Shown here in pieces: positions 1 through 10,876 of a DNA stretch of 32,188 nucleotides (position 1 is its first letter; each line of letters begins with the position of its first letter). This stretch comes from Priapulus caudatus. Taxonomy: Eukaryota; Priapulida; Priapulimorpha; Priapulimorphida; Priapulidae. The position numbers and the translations under genes are program-made. The stretch lies in contig NW_014578728.1 in NCBI RefSeq assembly GCF_000485595.1, positions 11,797 to 43,984 of the forward strand, read 5' to 3'. Below the pieces are notes generated by a model. It saw nothing but the letters and a program-made list of their open reading frames with translations. It was not told where the DNA came from and ran no database searches.

Positions 1-3000
1 GCTTGCCCCCCTCCCCGCCGCATTTGTCCCCCCCCCCCTTGCCGAGGAATGCCAGCCGCAGAGCGTTCCAATAGTCTAATAGTGCTCACGTATTATTATT
101 CACTCCTGATATTATAATCAGCCGAACACTCCTGCTGCATATAGAGAGATCACTGACGTCGTACGTGTTATGGTAGCTGGACAACGCGGTATTCTGTATG
201 GCAGCCTACTCGTGTAAACTTTATTATAGGTAGAAGGGGGAACACCGAATGAGACAGTTTGCAGACAATTGTGGGCGTTACATGGGCACTTGACATTCAA
301 AACAAAAAAATTTACAATTACTCCGAGTCATTGACAATATCGTAAAATTCGAGTGCGCATGCCAGCGTCGAGAGGTTGCGTTTAATTTAATATCTATAAC
401 CAGCACGCGAGGAACGCAATTGGGCTTTGCTCAGAAAGCCTAGCTAGTAACGTAAGTCGTAAACGTAGTCGGCTCAGCTGTGATAATAAAATTGCAGTTC
501 TGTGACAAACGCGGCGACTATCTATAGAGTGAAACGGGCGTCCGTGGCTACTAGCTGCATTTTCACGACGGTAGTAGCACGTCGTGTAACCATCACTGTC
601 AACGATGATTTCAGACGGCGCAGCGCTCCTGCGTTGCTACGATACGTTTACTAGCAGGATCCTCTGCGTCTAAGCTCAAGTAGATCGCTATACGCCGTCA
701 CAGCACCACACAAGAGCGGTTGTAGCACAGCGCGAACTTATGTAAACAGAAATTGCTGTAATGTGATAACTTAAGCGGTTTGTTATAAATTAGACTTCAA
801 TAGACGATAATTTTCACTCTACAGCCCCGAGTGGCTGCAGACAGGAAGCGCGAGCTCGATAAATCTTTATATTTATTACGTAATATAGGCCTATTGTGCG
901 TAGTGGGATATATATATACATGAAAGCAACAGCCTGGAGCGCATCCGGGATTTTAAGCTTAATCAAAATGTTCTATTGGATATAATGTCAGCATAAGTCA
1001 CCGTGGACTAAAGACTACGTGCAATTGACAAATTGACTGCAAGACGTCAATACCATGCCAGTTGAAAGCCCAAGTATGCCATTAATCATATTGAGCCTCA
1101 TATTTCATCCTCAGTAAGAAATTAATCATATTGTAACTCTTACATCTCGTATATATTATCTAGCATGTCATTACTCACGTTTTCGGGAATAGATATCCGT
1201 CGCAGCTTTCTTCAACGTGCATCATAAGTAAAGTACACCATGTCTGATAACAACAATAAAATAAATTATTGTCAACCAATGAGATTTAAAATCGAAACAC
1301 GAGTGGTACGTCAACTGCCATGGAGAAACTGCACAAGCAGAGAACAAGAGCGCTACTAACCTATAGAAATGGATGCTCGATTTTTGTTGTTGTTGTTGTT
1401 GTTGTTACTCATTAGGGGCTTAACCTCATGAGTCCGGGGAATCCGACCACCCGTAGTGGTCGCGAATCCACCGTTTGAATGTCAAACGTTCTCGCTGTTC
1501 ATTTGTTTGGTTTCAAATAGGTAGCTTGTTTTACGTCAAAGGTATACCATTCCACTTGATTTTTTGATTTGGACTGAAACCATTTCAGAGCTGTAGGCCA
1601 TACCAATTCTAAATTAGGCTTAGATGGTCCTTAAAACAAAACAAATTAATGACAGCTAGCAAGATGATTGGGAGATAAATACGTCAAATCCCTCCACATA
1701 CTTTAACTCCGCCAACATTCCAAGCATCTACATTCTAGATGCTCTCAGTTTCATGCTAATGAATTGTTTTGCATTAAAAATCAAAGCCTCAAAATTGTTA
1801 CGATGTCTTTCGCGAGTAATGTTTCAATGCTCGATTAACAGGCATTTACTATATTTCTTCGTACATGCGTTCAGGGCCTACATACAGGGTACTAACAGGC
1901 AATACCAATATTGTGTTAATAGAAATAGGAATCTGTCCTGTACAGGGTGGGGTGTGAGTGGGGTCTACCAAATACCCACCTCTAGCATGCGGGCTCTATA
2001 GAATACCTATGTGCAAAGATTACCCTAACCCCGGTAAATTATATTACCTGAAATAAACATATATGTTTATAAAAATATATAATATATAATAAAAATTAAT
2101 GTATAATGTAATGTAAAAATTATAATATATAATAAAAATAATAAAAATATATGACATCCTGCAAAATTGCGTTCACTACTCGTATAATCGGCTCATTTAC
2201 GTTGACAAGATAATAGCAACGAGAGCACAAATTATATTCCCCGCTTCCCCGCCAGCTAGGTTACACTGTCGGAGAGCGCGGCGCGCAACCCCTTGTTCAT
2301 TGCGACACAACAACATGCTAGCGCGTCAAAACAATAATTATATGCGATCAAACGCATATTATGTACAGTACTCTTATTATGTCTCTATTATGTCTATATA
2401 TGTCTATATAATTTATGTCTATTATGTCTCTATTATATCTCTATTATGTACTCTTGATATGATCAATGAATCCCATGCATGCATGAATGATAACGTGACA
2501 TAACGCCGACAGAAGCGCACTCCATAGTTAGGAGGGAGGGCTCGAACACCCCATCCCAATAACCACGCGTTCACAACATACAGCCAAAAGGCGCAAATTG
2601 TTGCTCATAGAAATAGGTACGTAAATGAATGTATTTCCATGTTTCTGATTGTTGTTATTATAACCTTACTTGCCACCAAGTAACGGATGCACGTATACGA
2701 CTAACACGCCTGAGACTAGGACAACAGCGCGAACCAGCTTCAAATAAGACCTTTTACGCGCGTGTGCGTATCGTATGTGTGTGCGTGCGCATGTATGTGC
2801 TTCCACAAGAATTTTGAAAATGCTGCGTCATTTTATCGTAGGCATATTATCAGGAGTAAGATAATATAGATTCTATATTATCTTACTCCTGATATTATTA
2901 GCTCTTGATTATTACCATAGTCTATGACAGTGACGTTCGTGCGCCGCGTAATTGCTACGCACATGCGCACACGATCACGGGCACATATGGAATGTTTCAA

Positions 3001-3211
3001 TAATAAAATAATGGTAAACACACATGAAATGTATTTACTACCAAACTCTTAGTGTTTCTCTACTCTCTGTCGTCTATCATTAGTAATAATTTCCTGTAAA
3101 TGCCTTCTAAATGCTCTTCTGCAATACACGATTTCACCGCACGCACACCACTATGCACAAACAACAGAAATATGGCGTAGACGCGAATTTCGCTCTACAC
3201 ACATAGATTTC
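1..3211. other. Intergenic sequence without a supported gene
   Basis: Starts with C-rich runs (1-40). Contains (GTT)n at about 1384-1407, a small hairpin at 1446-1464 (CGACCAC/GTGGTCG), a very AT-rich stretch at 2040-2150, degenerate TATTATGTCTC repeats at 2350-2460 and a (GT)n-like tract at 2770-2800. Short open frames show no recognisable homology or splice context. Confidence 0.6.
2849..2895. repeat. Short perfect palindrome
   Basis: ATCAGGAGTAAGATAATATA is followed after a few bases by its reverse complement, ending CTTACTCCTGAT. A related CACTCCTGATATTATAAT occurs at 101-118. Confidence 0.8.
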
Positions 3212-3326
3212 GTGTAGAAGAACTGCAGAGAAACTAAAGAGAAGACAAAGACAAGAAATAATAGAAAACGTAAGATTTACTATGAGATTGTAAGGAAGAA
3301 ACTACTAATATCTCTCTCTCTCTCTT

Positions 3327-3365
<39 letters not shown>

Positions 3366-4140
3366 TCTCTTCATCGTTGTCTCAAAATCATCTCTTCTCT
3401 CTCCTCCCACCCCGCCCCCCGTCCATATCTACACCGCGCCACGGGCCCCTAGCCTCTCCCACGCCGAACGCCGGCCGCCCGCGTTCTGTGTCGTCTCGTA
3501 TCTTTCCATCTATCTCTCTCTTCCCTCCTCTCTCTCTCCCTCGTCTCTCTCTCTGCTCCCTCCTCTCTCCTCCATCGATCTGTGTGTGCTGTGTGTGAAA
3601 ACTCTACACGGCAAACGCAGAAAATAAATAAGAACCCCGTATATCAAGCACGTTTCAATTCGGTAGAAGAACTGTAGAAAACTAAAAAGAAGAAGACAAT
3701 AGACAAGAAATTAAATAGAAAACGTAAGATTACATGAATTGTTAAGGAAAAACACTAATATCCCTCTCCCTTTCTCATATCCTTTGTCTCTCTCGTTCTC
3801 TCTCTTTCTCTCTCATCCTCATCTTCTCTCTCGTCCGCATTTTCTCTCATCAGGTCTTTCCGTCTTCGCCTCTCTCGTCTCTCTCTCCTCTCTCCTTTCT
3901 TTCTCTCTTTTCCTCCTCCTCGCTCTCCTCTCTTCTCTCGTCCCTCCTCGCTCTCTTCTCCTAATCTCTCTCATCCTCGTGTGTGTGTGTGTTGGTGTGG
4001 TGTGTGTGGTGTGCTTGTCGTGTGTGGTGTGTGTGTGTGTGTTGTGTGTGTGTGTGGTGTGTGTGTGTGCTGTAGGTAAAAACTTACCGTGCAAAACGCA
4101 GGAAAATGAAAATAAATAAGAACCCCGTATATCAAGCACT
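3212..4140. repeat. Tandem duplication of a ~450-bp unit with (CT)n and (GT)n cores
   Basis: Unit one (about 3212-3657) and unit two (about 3662-4140) both start GTAGAAGAACTG, share AATAGAAAACGTAAGATT, pass through long CT-rich then GT-rich tracts, and end AATAAGAACCCCGTATATCA. Open frames here follow from the dinucleotide repeats. Confidence 0.85.
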
Positions 4141-5289
4141 AACAGATTCTCTAGCACGGAATCTATTAAAAGAAGCGCACTCCTATTTATACCAAGCTAC
4201 CTACTTATCTAGCATAGACCGCGAAAGTCTCTCTACGGCACCAATGTCATTGATAGAACTTATTCTAACTATTCGGTCTAGATAACTAATTAAGGTGGCG
4301 CGAGTGACCGACCATTCCATACCTTCTGGTTGCGCGAAACCCAACCAGGCCATAAGCCATCGATCAAAGGGTTGTTTGTTAGTAGGATTGCTTGCAAGGC
4401 AGCTTTCATGCGCCTATGTCGCTACTTTCAGCGAATTCCCATTCGTTGTTTTGGGAACGTTGTCGAGTAGGCCCCTAACTCGTAGCAATACTGGGATCTG
4501 TCTCTGCGACTCAACTTGGCTGGTTTCTCAAAGCTATATATCGTGTGCTTTGCAGACAATTAAGCCGACCCTTTGCGATTCATACTCATCGCACAAATTT
4601 TATTTCTAGGAAGTATGAGATTTCCTCGCTTACAGTAGAGTACTGTTTATGCCTAGCAGCTTGCGTGTAGGGTCTTCACTTCTTCTTCTTCTCCTTCTTC
4701 ATTTTCACATTTAGCTCTTTCGCTCTAGTCTTCGTTCAACTTCTGGGGGATATTCTACTCTGTTTGTAGAGATTTATGTCATTACACAATCTGCAAATAA
4801 CAAGTTCTTACTATTCGTCTTCGCGTTTTCTTCTTCAACCGCATTTTTCTATATCTAGGCCTACTTCTAGTATGGATGGGGGTAATAATCACCAACTACA
4901 GCTATCACCACTAACAGCAGCGTTCGAGAGTCCATACCATAGAAATCTAACTAACTTATTATAATAGGATGTCATGAATAATAGGATGTTATAATAGGAT
5001 ATAATGAATAGGAACGTATTATAATAGGATGTCTATGGTCCATACATGCGAAACCTCTTTAGTTTACACACTACACACTGTGGCAGCACATCCGCAGGAA
5101 ACGGTTGTCGCACCACTGCAACACTGCCACGTGTGTACATTTATTTACAGCTGAGATTTACAGGAAACGTGAACTGCTTTAGGTTTTAGAAAGTAGAGTA
5201 CGCCTAAGTTAATTGTTTTTGCGATCATTTATACACAGTTTGTGCACATTTGTGTGTCAGGGTTCGAATGCTGCAAAGTAGTTATCGAA
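4141..5289. other. Region upstream of WASHC3
   Basis: No supported gene. A CTTCTTCTTCTCC tract lies at 4678-4700 and partial tandem ATAATAGGATGT repeats at 4958-5032. The last few hundred bases presumably include the WASHC3 promoter, but no clear TATA or other core element is evident. Confidence 0.5.
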
Positions 5290-5340
5290 ATGGACGCTGA
5301 TGGTTTACCAATAGTTGGACATGGTGTCGATTTCACCAAA
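5290..5340 (+). CDS. WASHC3: WASHC3 exon 1
   Basis: Codes residues 1-17, MDADGLPIVGHGVDFTK, the conserved family N terminus. It ends in phase 0 at AAA|gtaaat. A foldback element begins about 20 bases inside the intron. Confidence 0.94.
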
Positions 5341-8300
5341 GTAAATAAATGTCATACTCAGTGACACTGTCACTAGATACATTGTCATACAATAATATAA
5401 CCCAACACAAGAGTAGGGTTACAACGGGAGCCTATTATTTTCTTTGGGGGAGCCCCTGAGTGATTCACTCAGGGCGGTTTTATGGTGCGTTTTTGGAGAC
5501 TAGAACTTCCTAACTGGGTTTATTCTAAACACGAACCTTTCTCCGCTATCCTAGCTGGTACTTACTAATACTATGTATCACAATACTCTGTATTAAACTA
5601 ATATAACCTGTTATGTTATTTTGTGATCGGCAAACTTTGGTCAGCTTTAGTGCGCTGCGAGCCTTCCGATTGGTTTGTGAATCCGTTCTTCAAACCGAAG
5701 TTTGCCGATCGCTATGCACATTGGGAAAGCCAGCGTCACAGGTCACCAGAAATGGCGCTCAAAATATCGCCGCTCGTCGCTTCGAAATTTTGTAACAGGT
5801 TAACTTATATTAGTTTAATACAGAGTATTGTGATACATAAAGTCACAGGATAGCGGAGAAAGGTTTGTGTTTAAAATAAACCCAGTTTGGAAGTTCTAGT
5901 CTCCAAAAATGCACCATAAAACCGCCCTGAGTGAATCACTCCGGGGCTCCTCCAAAGAAAAGAATAGGCTCGCGTTGTAACCCTACTCTTGTGTTGGGTT
6001 ACATTATTGTATCTAAGTGACACTGACAGAGTCATTGTATTTATAATTTAGATTCGGGCCATCTTTAAAAAATTATATGTTTGCTGTCCTCTGACTGACC
6101 CACGAAAATAGCCGCGACCCCAATTTTTTTTTTACATTTTGGGTTCCATTTTTTTTTTTTACATTTTGCATAGTTAAGACTGAAACACAAAGCATGTGTG
6201 GCAAACATGAGGACAGACTTAAAATAACCATTATGCCTCACCAAAAAAAAAGACCTACCTATACCTATACCCACTAAAGAAATGGGTCGGAGGACAGCAA
6301 ACAGAATTTTTTTATGGATGGCCTCGAATATATCTATTCATCTAATAATATCGGTAGTGTACGTGTTACATCCTGCTCACAGCCTATCTATATATGACTC
6401 TCTGTCTGCCTGTCTGTCTGTAGGTCCGTCCTTATGTCTCTATCTGTCACATGTCTAAACAGAGGAATTGCTCCGACCTATGATTGGAGGATAAAAATAT
6501 AATTTGTGATGTTTTGTTTCACCGGTCATAGCCTATGAGCGATACCGCGCGTGCATATTTGCTAATTAATTAGACTAATCCGTAATCGTGCTTCAATAGA
6601 CTCAAAATTCACAGAGATTAAGGCTAAGACATGTGTCTATAATAGCTAGAATTTATAGAAATGTAACTCAAATCGTTCGCTCCATCTGATAGTTAGTACA
6701 CGTTCCTACCGGTCATAGCATAATAACGTATGCAGTGGGAGTGGGCGGGGTCTATTTTTATCCTCCAATCACAGGTCGGAGCAATTCCTATGTTTAGACG
6801 CATGCATGTTGTCTGTCGGTCCATCCTTCTGTCTCTGTCTGTCTATCTGTCATTGGATTAGACATGGTTTATACAGGTGCATTTCCAATTCTAGTAGTGT
6901 ATGATAAGTATACACACTACTTTTATTCGTACCTCTGTAGATAAATGGATGTGTGGATGTCTTTATCTGTGTGGTGTGATTTTTACTGCCAGAGCTTTAA
7001 GTGATTGAGCCTTTATCATTTTATTTGGCCTAGGTTGGTGCTATACATCAGAAAAATCTTCTCGTGTATATGAACAGTTTTGTCACGTATACGGTGAATT
7101 TTCTCAACCACTTTTCTGGTATATGCGAGACCAAGTTATCAGACCTGTCCCAGCAGATACATCGATTAGAGACTACAATGGTTCTTCTAGAAACTAAGGT
7201 TTGTACCAGCCTTTTATGCTTACAGTTATACGGTGTTTTACCACAATCTTTACCTACAATTTATTTTATTATTTGTAAGAACTGTATTACTCTAGACCCG
7301 TCTCTTTTTAGCTCATCTGATGTAGTCAGATGCAGCTTGTAGAATCGCATGATTGTCCGGCCATCCGGCCGTGCGTGCGTGCGTGCGTCAACAGTTGGGC
7401 ACAAATCTTAACCGCTCGACGTACGGTCACGATATTTGGGACGTCGAGGGGGGGGGTCGTGAAAAGGACCCGGGATGACAAATTTGGGGGTCAAAGGTCA
7501 AGATGTGTAAACGGAGGGGGGCTATTTCCCCCTTAACTTAAGGTATAGGAGGAAATACGGAAATGCGGCACAAATCTTAACGGCTTAACCTATGCTCTTA
7601 ATATTCGGTGTATAGTGTGATGGGTAGGAAACCCATCACCAATGCGAAATTGGAGGTCGCAGGTCAAAGGGCAGTGGGGAAAAGGTCAGATATCAGACGT
7701 GCGAAGAGTAAGTGTCTGATAACATTTTGACCCTCAAGAGGAGGATTAAACATGGATTCCTGAACTGCCTCAATGATGTCACAGTGTTCTCATATTCATG
7801 GCACATCCATAATCTAGAAAGCCAATAAGCCTGGATAGCCGAACGGGTACAGCACAGTATTACAGCTCAAAGGTCATTGGATTGAATCCCATCAGATTTT
7901 TCATTATTTATCTGTTTTCTGTATTTTTTTATCTTTATCTATTTAACTATATTTTTCCAATTAACGCAAATATTTACATGATTTATTTACAACAATTTAA
8001 TAACAACAAATAATTTTTAAAACAATTAATTTATTTTTATTTTTTAATAGGGTTAGTGTTAGGGCCACAATGCACCATAAAACGGGAGTTTAACTTTTAG
8101 GCACGCGATTTGTATCAACCAATGGGATTTGGGAGGTATGCAGAATGCAGAAGGTTGCTGAAATGATGTGTATGCAACTGCGTATCTGCATATCTGCACC
8201 TAACAAAGGTGTCACTACGCATGACTTAAATGTTACGTTTATAACCGTAGCAACAGACCTCAGATGAGCACAGACGCTCTGCGGCTCTTGTTTTTACAAA

Positions 8301-10876
8301 CGCGATATTTTGGCTGATAAATCACGGTACATACCGTTAGTTTGTTTTCCCATTTGACGTTGAAAATAGGAAATGGGTTTCTGACCTATATCCTATTTTT
8401 AAAATGAAAATAGAAAATAGAATAGGAAATGGGAATTGGGTTTCTGATCCGTTTCCTATTTTAAAAGTCTAAATAGGAAATGGGAAATGGGTTTCTGATC
8501 CGTTTCCTATTTTAAAAGTCTAAATAGGAAATGGGAAAAGGAAAAGGAAGGGTGTACATGCGTGTACCCGCGTGTACGTGCGTGTACCCGCGTGCACGTG
8601 CGTGTATACCCGCGTGCACGTGCGTGTACCCGCGTGCACGTGCGTGTACCCGTTTTCTTTTTCCCATTTCCTATTTAGACTTTTAAAATAGACTCACTCC
8701 ATAGTTTCTTGTGGGGCCACCTAGAATGGGATAATGTACAAGAGTGTGAATGTGGAAGCAAAATATTGGAATTCATGAATCTAGTCAACAAGTCTATCAG
8801 TTGGCCAGATGAAGTTGCTTTGCTGACCAATGAACGAATTTAACATAAAGCACATTAACATTACATGTGATAGCAAACAGATGAAAAATGCATGTATAAA
8901 AATTCTTAGTCAGTGCCTTGATAATAAGAAATTTCCCATAGTGGGAATTGGGAAATAGACTCTATATGGATCTCTAAACCAATTGTCATGGCTAAAGGAT
9001 TTATGTCAGTTGTTATTGTTGTTTGCCTTGTGCAGTCAATGTAGCATCTATACACATTTCGTTTATATGTAGCTTGCCTCAATTCCCGGATTAGACGATG
9101 TCACATTGGCAGCAGCACCTGTGGCTGCTACTCCTACTGCTACACAAAATTCAGGAACAGTTACTCAACCACAGGTAAACATATCAGTGCGACATTATAA
9201 ATCATGCTGGAATAATAAAACCAATCATTAGTCTGGTCACAAGACTGATTTTGAGGAAAACCTATTGATGAAATATGAATGTAGGGCTGAACATATTTGT
9301 TGTCATCCACGTACACTTGCATATTTATATCTAAAATACAAGTCATACTTCACAGGTCCAAATAATTGCCAGGCTGCATGACTGCATGACTGCATGACTG
9401 CCACCAACTCGGTAACATTAATTTATTCCTTTTCTTTCAATTTAAAATAGGAGCAGGCAGCAGCAGAGCCTATGACAGCAGCTGTTACTCAAGAGGAAGA
9501 GGCCCAAAAGGCAGAGCCAGTGAATTCAGTAGCAAAAGACCCACGATATGCAAAGTACTTCAGAATGGTGCAAGTGGTAAGTGAATTTTTTATAAATGAG
9601 TTAATTTTTTAACCAAATAAATGGCCAGGTATTATACACAATTACGAAGATAAAACACCTTGTCGTGGTGTCCTTGCTAAACATGCGCTGAGGTGATCCC
9701 ATGAAATCATTATCGCTTTTTCTTCTAGGGTGTTCCTGTACCAGCTGTCCAAGTCAAAATGCATATGGAAGGACTAGATGCTAGCCTGATAGAGTAAATA
9801 TTACTTTAAAGGGATCGTTTACTCTAGGTTCTAGGGTTATTTTCAGTTAATTTAGGTTAAAATTACGCTACAGAGAAGGTTTCATGGTTCAATTACCATT
9901 AGAAACATTATTAAAAAATGTTTTAAAACTAACGACTACAGTTTGATTACAACGACGGTGGTGCCACTCAAAGCGCACGATCTGATAATTTGCACAAAAA
10001 CCACTTTTCAGCCTAGGGCTACAGACTGAGGGTGTTTCTTATTTATTAATTTAAAAGCAAAAGGATTGTAATATCTTATAAACGACATATAGTTTCAGTT
10101 ATAATATGGATAAATTTGCCCTAAAATGAATATCGTTCGGTTAAATAGCATTTAGGTATAAATATAATTGCACTTTTGTGATTAGCCCTCAGTCTGTAAC
10201 GTGCAAAATAAATTGTCAAATACGCAACTTTTTCGGGGTGGCAGCACGGTCGCGGGTGCCATGGTGCCTTTCAAATTTCGTAGCGTTGATATGTAATTAA
10301 TTATAACAATTAAATTAGGTATCTGGTAACAAATACGTGTGGGTATGGACGATTTGTTATACAGTAAGTACAGTTGTATGTAGTAAAATCCTAGAGTCTA
10401 CTACGCAACTTATCAGATCGCTTTGAGTGGCGCCACCGTCGTTGTAATCAAACTGCATGTAGTCGTTAGTTTTAAAACATTTTTTAATAATATTTCTAAT
10501 GGTGATTAAACCATGAAACTTTTTATGTAGCGTAATTATAACCTAAATTAGCTGAAAATAACCCTAGAACCTAGAGTAAACTCTCCCTTTAATTAGCTCT
10601 ATAATTTGGTTTGTAGAAAAAAAGTTATGATTTGCACATGTTCAAAAACAAATAAAAAAGCAATTGGGGCCAACCACGGCTAAATGTTTGAATTACGATG
10701 TAAAGAGTATGCCGCGGCTGCAGTACTATTGTGAATATCAATAATATTTTGCCACAAATTTGCACATTTTATTTTCACTTAGGACGCCTAATGCCCCAGC
10801 CCCCGTCGCCACATCTAAAGAAGAGAATGACTCTGACTTTGATGATGACAATAGCACCTCATCATTCAGTGATTGA
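5290..10876 (+). CDS. WASHC3: WASH complex subunit 3 (CCDC53), complete six-exon gene
   Basis: Six exons (5290-5340, 7034-7198, 9073-9174, 9451-9576, 9729-9793, 10783-10876) join with consistent phases into a 200-aa protein; the human protein is 194 aa. Family landmarks in order: start MDADGLPIVGHGVDFTK (1-17), a helical and coiled-coil stretch with QFL/NHF-like and KLSDLSQQIHRLETT segments (18-72), LASIPGLDDV (73-82), a low-complexity Ala/Thr/Gln/Glu linker (83-134), the conserved KDPRYAKYFRMVQVGVPVPA block, a GLDASLIE motif, and an acidic Ser/Asp tail ending SSFSD. The family is the small coiled-coil subunit of the pentameric WASH complex, which activates Arp2/3 on endosomes. The ATG is chosen because it starts the conserved N terminus and has A at -3 and G at +4. 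All five introns are GT-AG. The introns are large and full of inverted repeats. The gene is tail to tail with the E2F gene. Confidence 0.95.
5360..6034. repeat. Foldback element with ~250-bp inverted arms in WASHC3 intron 1
   Basis: The left arm (about 5360-5613) includes TAACCCAACACAAGAGTAGG, GAGTGATTCACTC and CTCTGTATTAAACTAATATA; the right arm (about 5792-6034) is its imperfect reverse complement. The centre contains a second palindrome, GATCGGCAAACTT (5623) with AAGTTTGCCGATC (5699). No transposase frame. It starts about 20 bases after the exon 1 donor. Confidence 0.88.
6451..6801. repeat. Foldback element with ~45-bp inverted ends in WASHC3 intron 1
   Basis: AGGAATTGCTCCGACCT and GATTGGAGGATAAAAAT at the left end are the reverse complement of the right end. 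Outside both ends lie similar GTCTGT.GGTCC.TCCTT.TGTCTCT sequences in the same orientation (about 6412-6450 and 6811-6852). Confidence 0.8.
7034..7198 (+). CDS. WASHC3: WASHC3 exon 2
   Basis: Codes 55 residues from VGAIHQKNLLVYMNSF to LETTMVLLETK, the conserved helical and coiled-coil core. Acceptor cctag|GTT, donor AAG|gtttgt, phase 0 at both ends. Confidence 0.95.
7306..7758 (+). repeat. Dispersed repeat family, copy A (WASHC3 intron 2)
   Basis: Runs from TTTTAGCTCATCTGA to GAGGAGGATTAAACATGGAT. A second copy lies inverted at 21895-22438. Contains (GTGC)n, TTAAGGTATAGGAGGAAAT, and two AGGTCA-type direct repeats spaced by one base (7488-7500 exact half-sites; 7654-7666 with one change). No coding capacity; family not identified. 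Confidence 0.85.
7826..7905 (+). repeat. tRNA-derived SINE-like sequence
   Basis: GATAGCCGAACGGGTAC (7834-7850) resembles a pol III A box and GGATTGAATCC (7879-7889) a B box, at tRNA-like spacing, followed by an AT-rich tail. The fold is too diverged for a functional tRNA. Confidence 0.5.
8360..8691. repeat. Compound repeat: 50-bp tandem units, 20-bp minisatellite, inverted end
   Basis: Two-plus copies of a unit with AAATAGGAAATGGGAA, GGGTTTCTGATCCGTTTCC and TATTTTAAAAGTCT (8400-8524), then about five copies of CGTGCACGTGCGTGTACCCG (8552-8651), then the reverse complement of the first unit's end (8657-8691). Confidence 0.85.
9073..9174 (+). CDS. WASHC3: WASHC3 exon 3
   Basis: Codes 34 residues starting LASIPGLDDVTL, which matches the family's IPGLDDV motif, then an Ala/Thr/Gln linker. 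Acceptor atgtag|CTT, donor CAG|gtaaac, phase 0 at both ends. Confidence 0.94.
9451..9576 (+). CDS. WASHC3: WASHC3 exon 4
   Basis: Codes 42 residues: an acidic and Ala-rich linker followed by the conserved KDPRYAKYFRMVQV. Acceptor aaatag|GAG, donor GTG|gtaagt, phase 0. Confidence 0.95.
9729..9793 (+). CDS. WASHC3: WASHC3 exon 5
   Basis: Codes GVPVPAVQVKMHMEGLDASLIE; the last Glu codon is split by the intron (phase 2). Acceptor ttctag|GGT, donor ATAGA|gtaaat. Confidence 0.94.
9806..10592. mobile_element. Non-autonomous DNA element with ~190-bp inverted ends, TTAA at both ends (WASHC3 intron 5)
   Basis: The left end, TTAA then AGGGATCGTTTACTCTAGG, mirrors the right end, CCTAGAGTAAACTCTCCCT then TTAA. 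Inverted arms run about 190 bp (9810-10000 and 10400-10588) with minor differences. A related, truncated, inverted copy lies at 30692-31282. TTAA could be the piggyBac-type target duplication, or TA a Tc1-type one. No transposase frame. Confidence 0.82.
10783..10876 (+). CDS. WASHC3: WASHC3 exon 6 (last)
   Basis: Completes the split Glu codon and codes TPNAPAPVATSKEEND then an acidic Ser/Asp tail ending SSFSD and TGA. Acceptor cacttag|G. The acidic tail is usual for the family. I did not find a convincing poly(A) signal close to the stop. Confidence 0.93.

Noticed and set aside
1411-1470. Hammerhead ribozyme-like CCTCATGAGTCC
   Set aside because: The core needs CUGANGA and a GAAA segment; here the third core base is C and no GAAA follows at the right place. 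At most a decayed relic.
3377-4157. Ser/Leu/Pro-rich and Val/Cys-rich open frames on both strands
   Set aside because: Translations of (CT)n and (GT)n microsatellites, without homology or start context.
7826-7905. Functional tRNA gene
   Set aside because: A and B box-like sequences are present, but acceptor and anticodon stems do not pair; SINE-like is the better reading.
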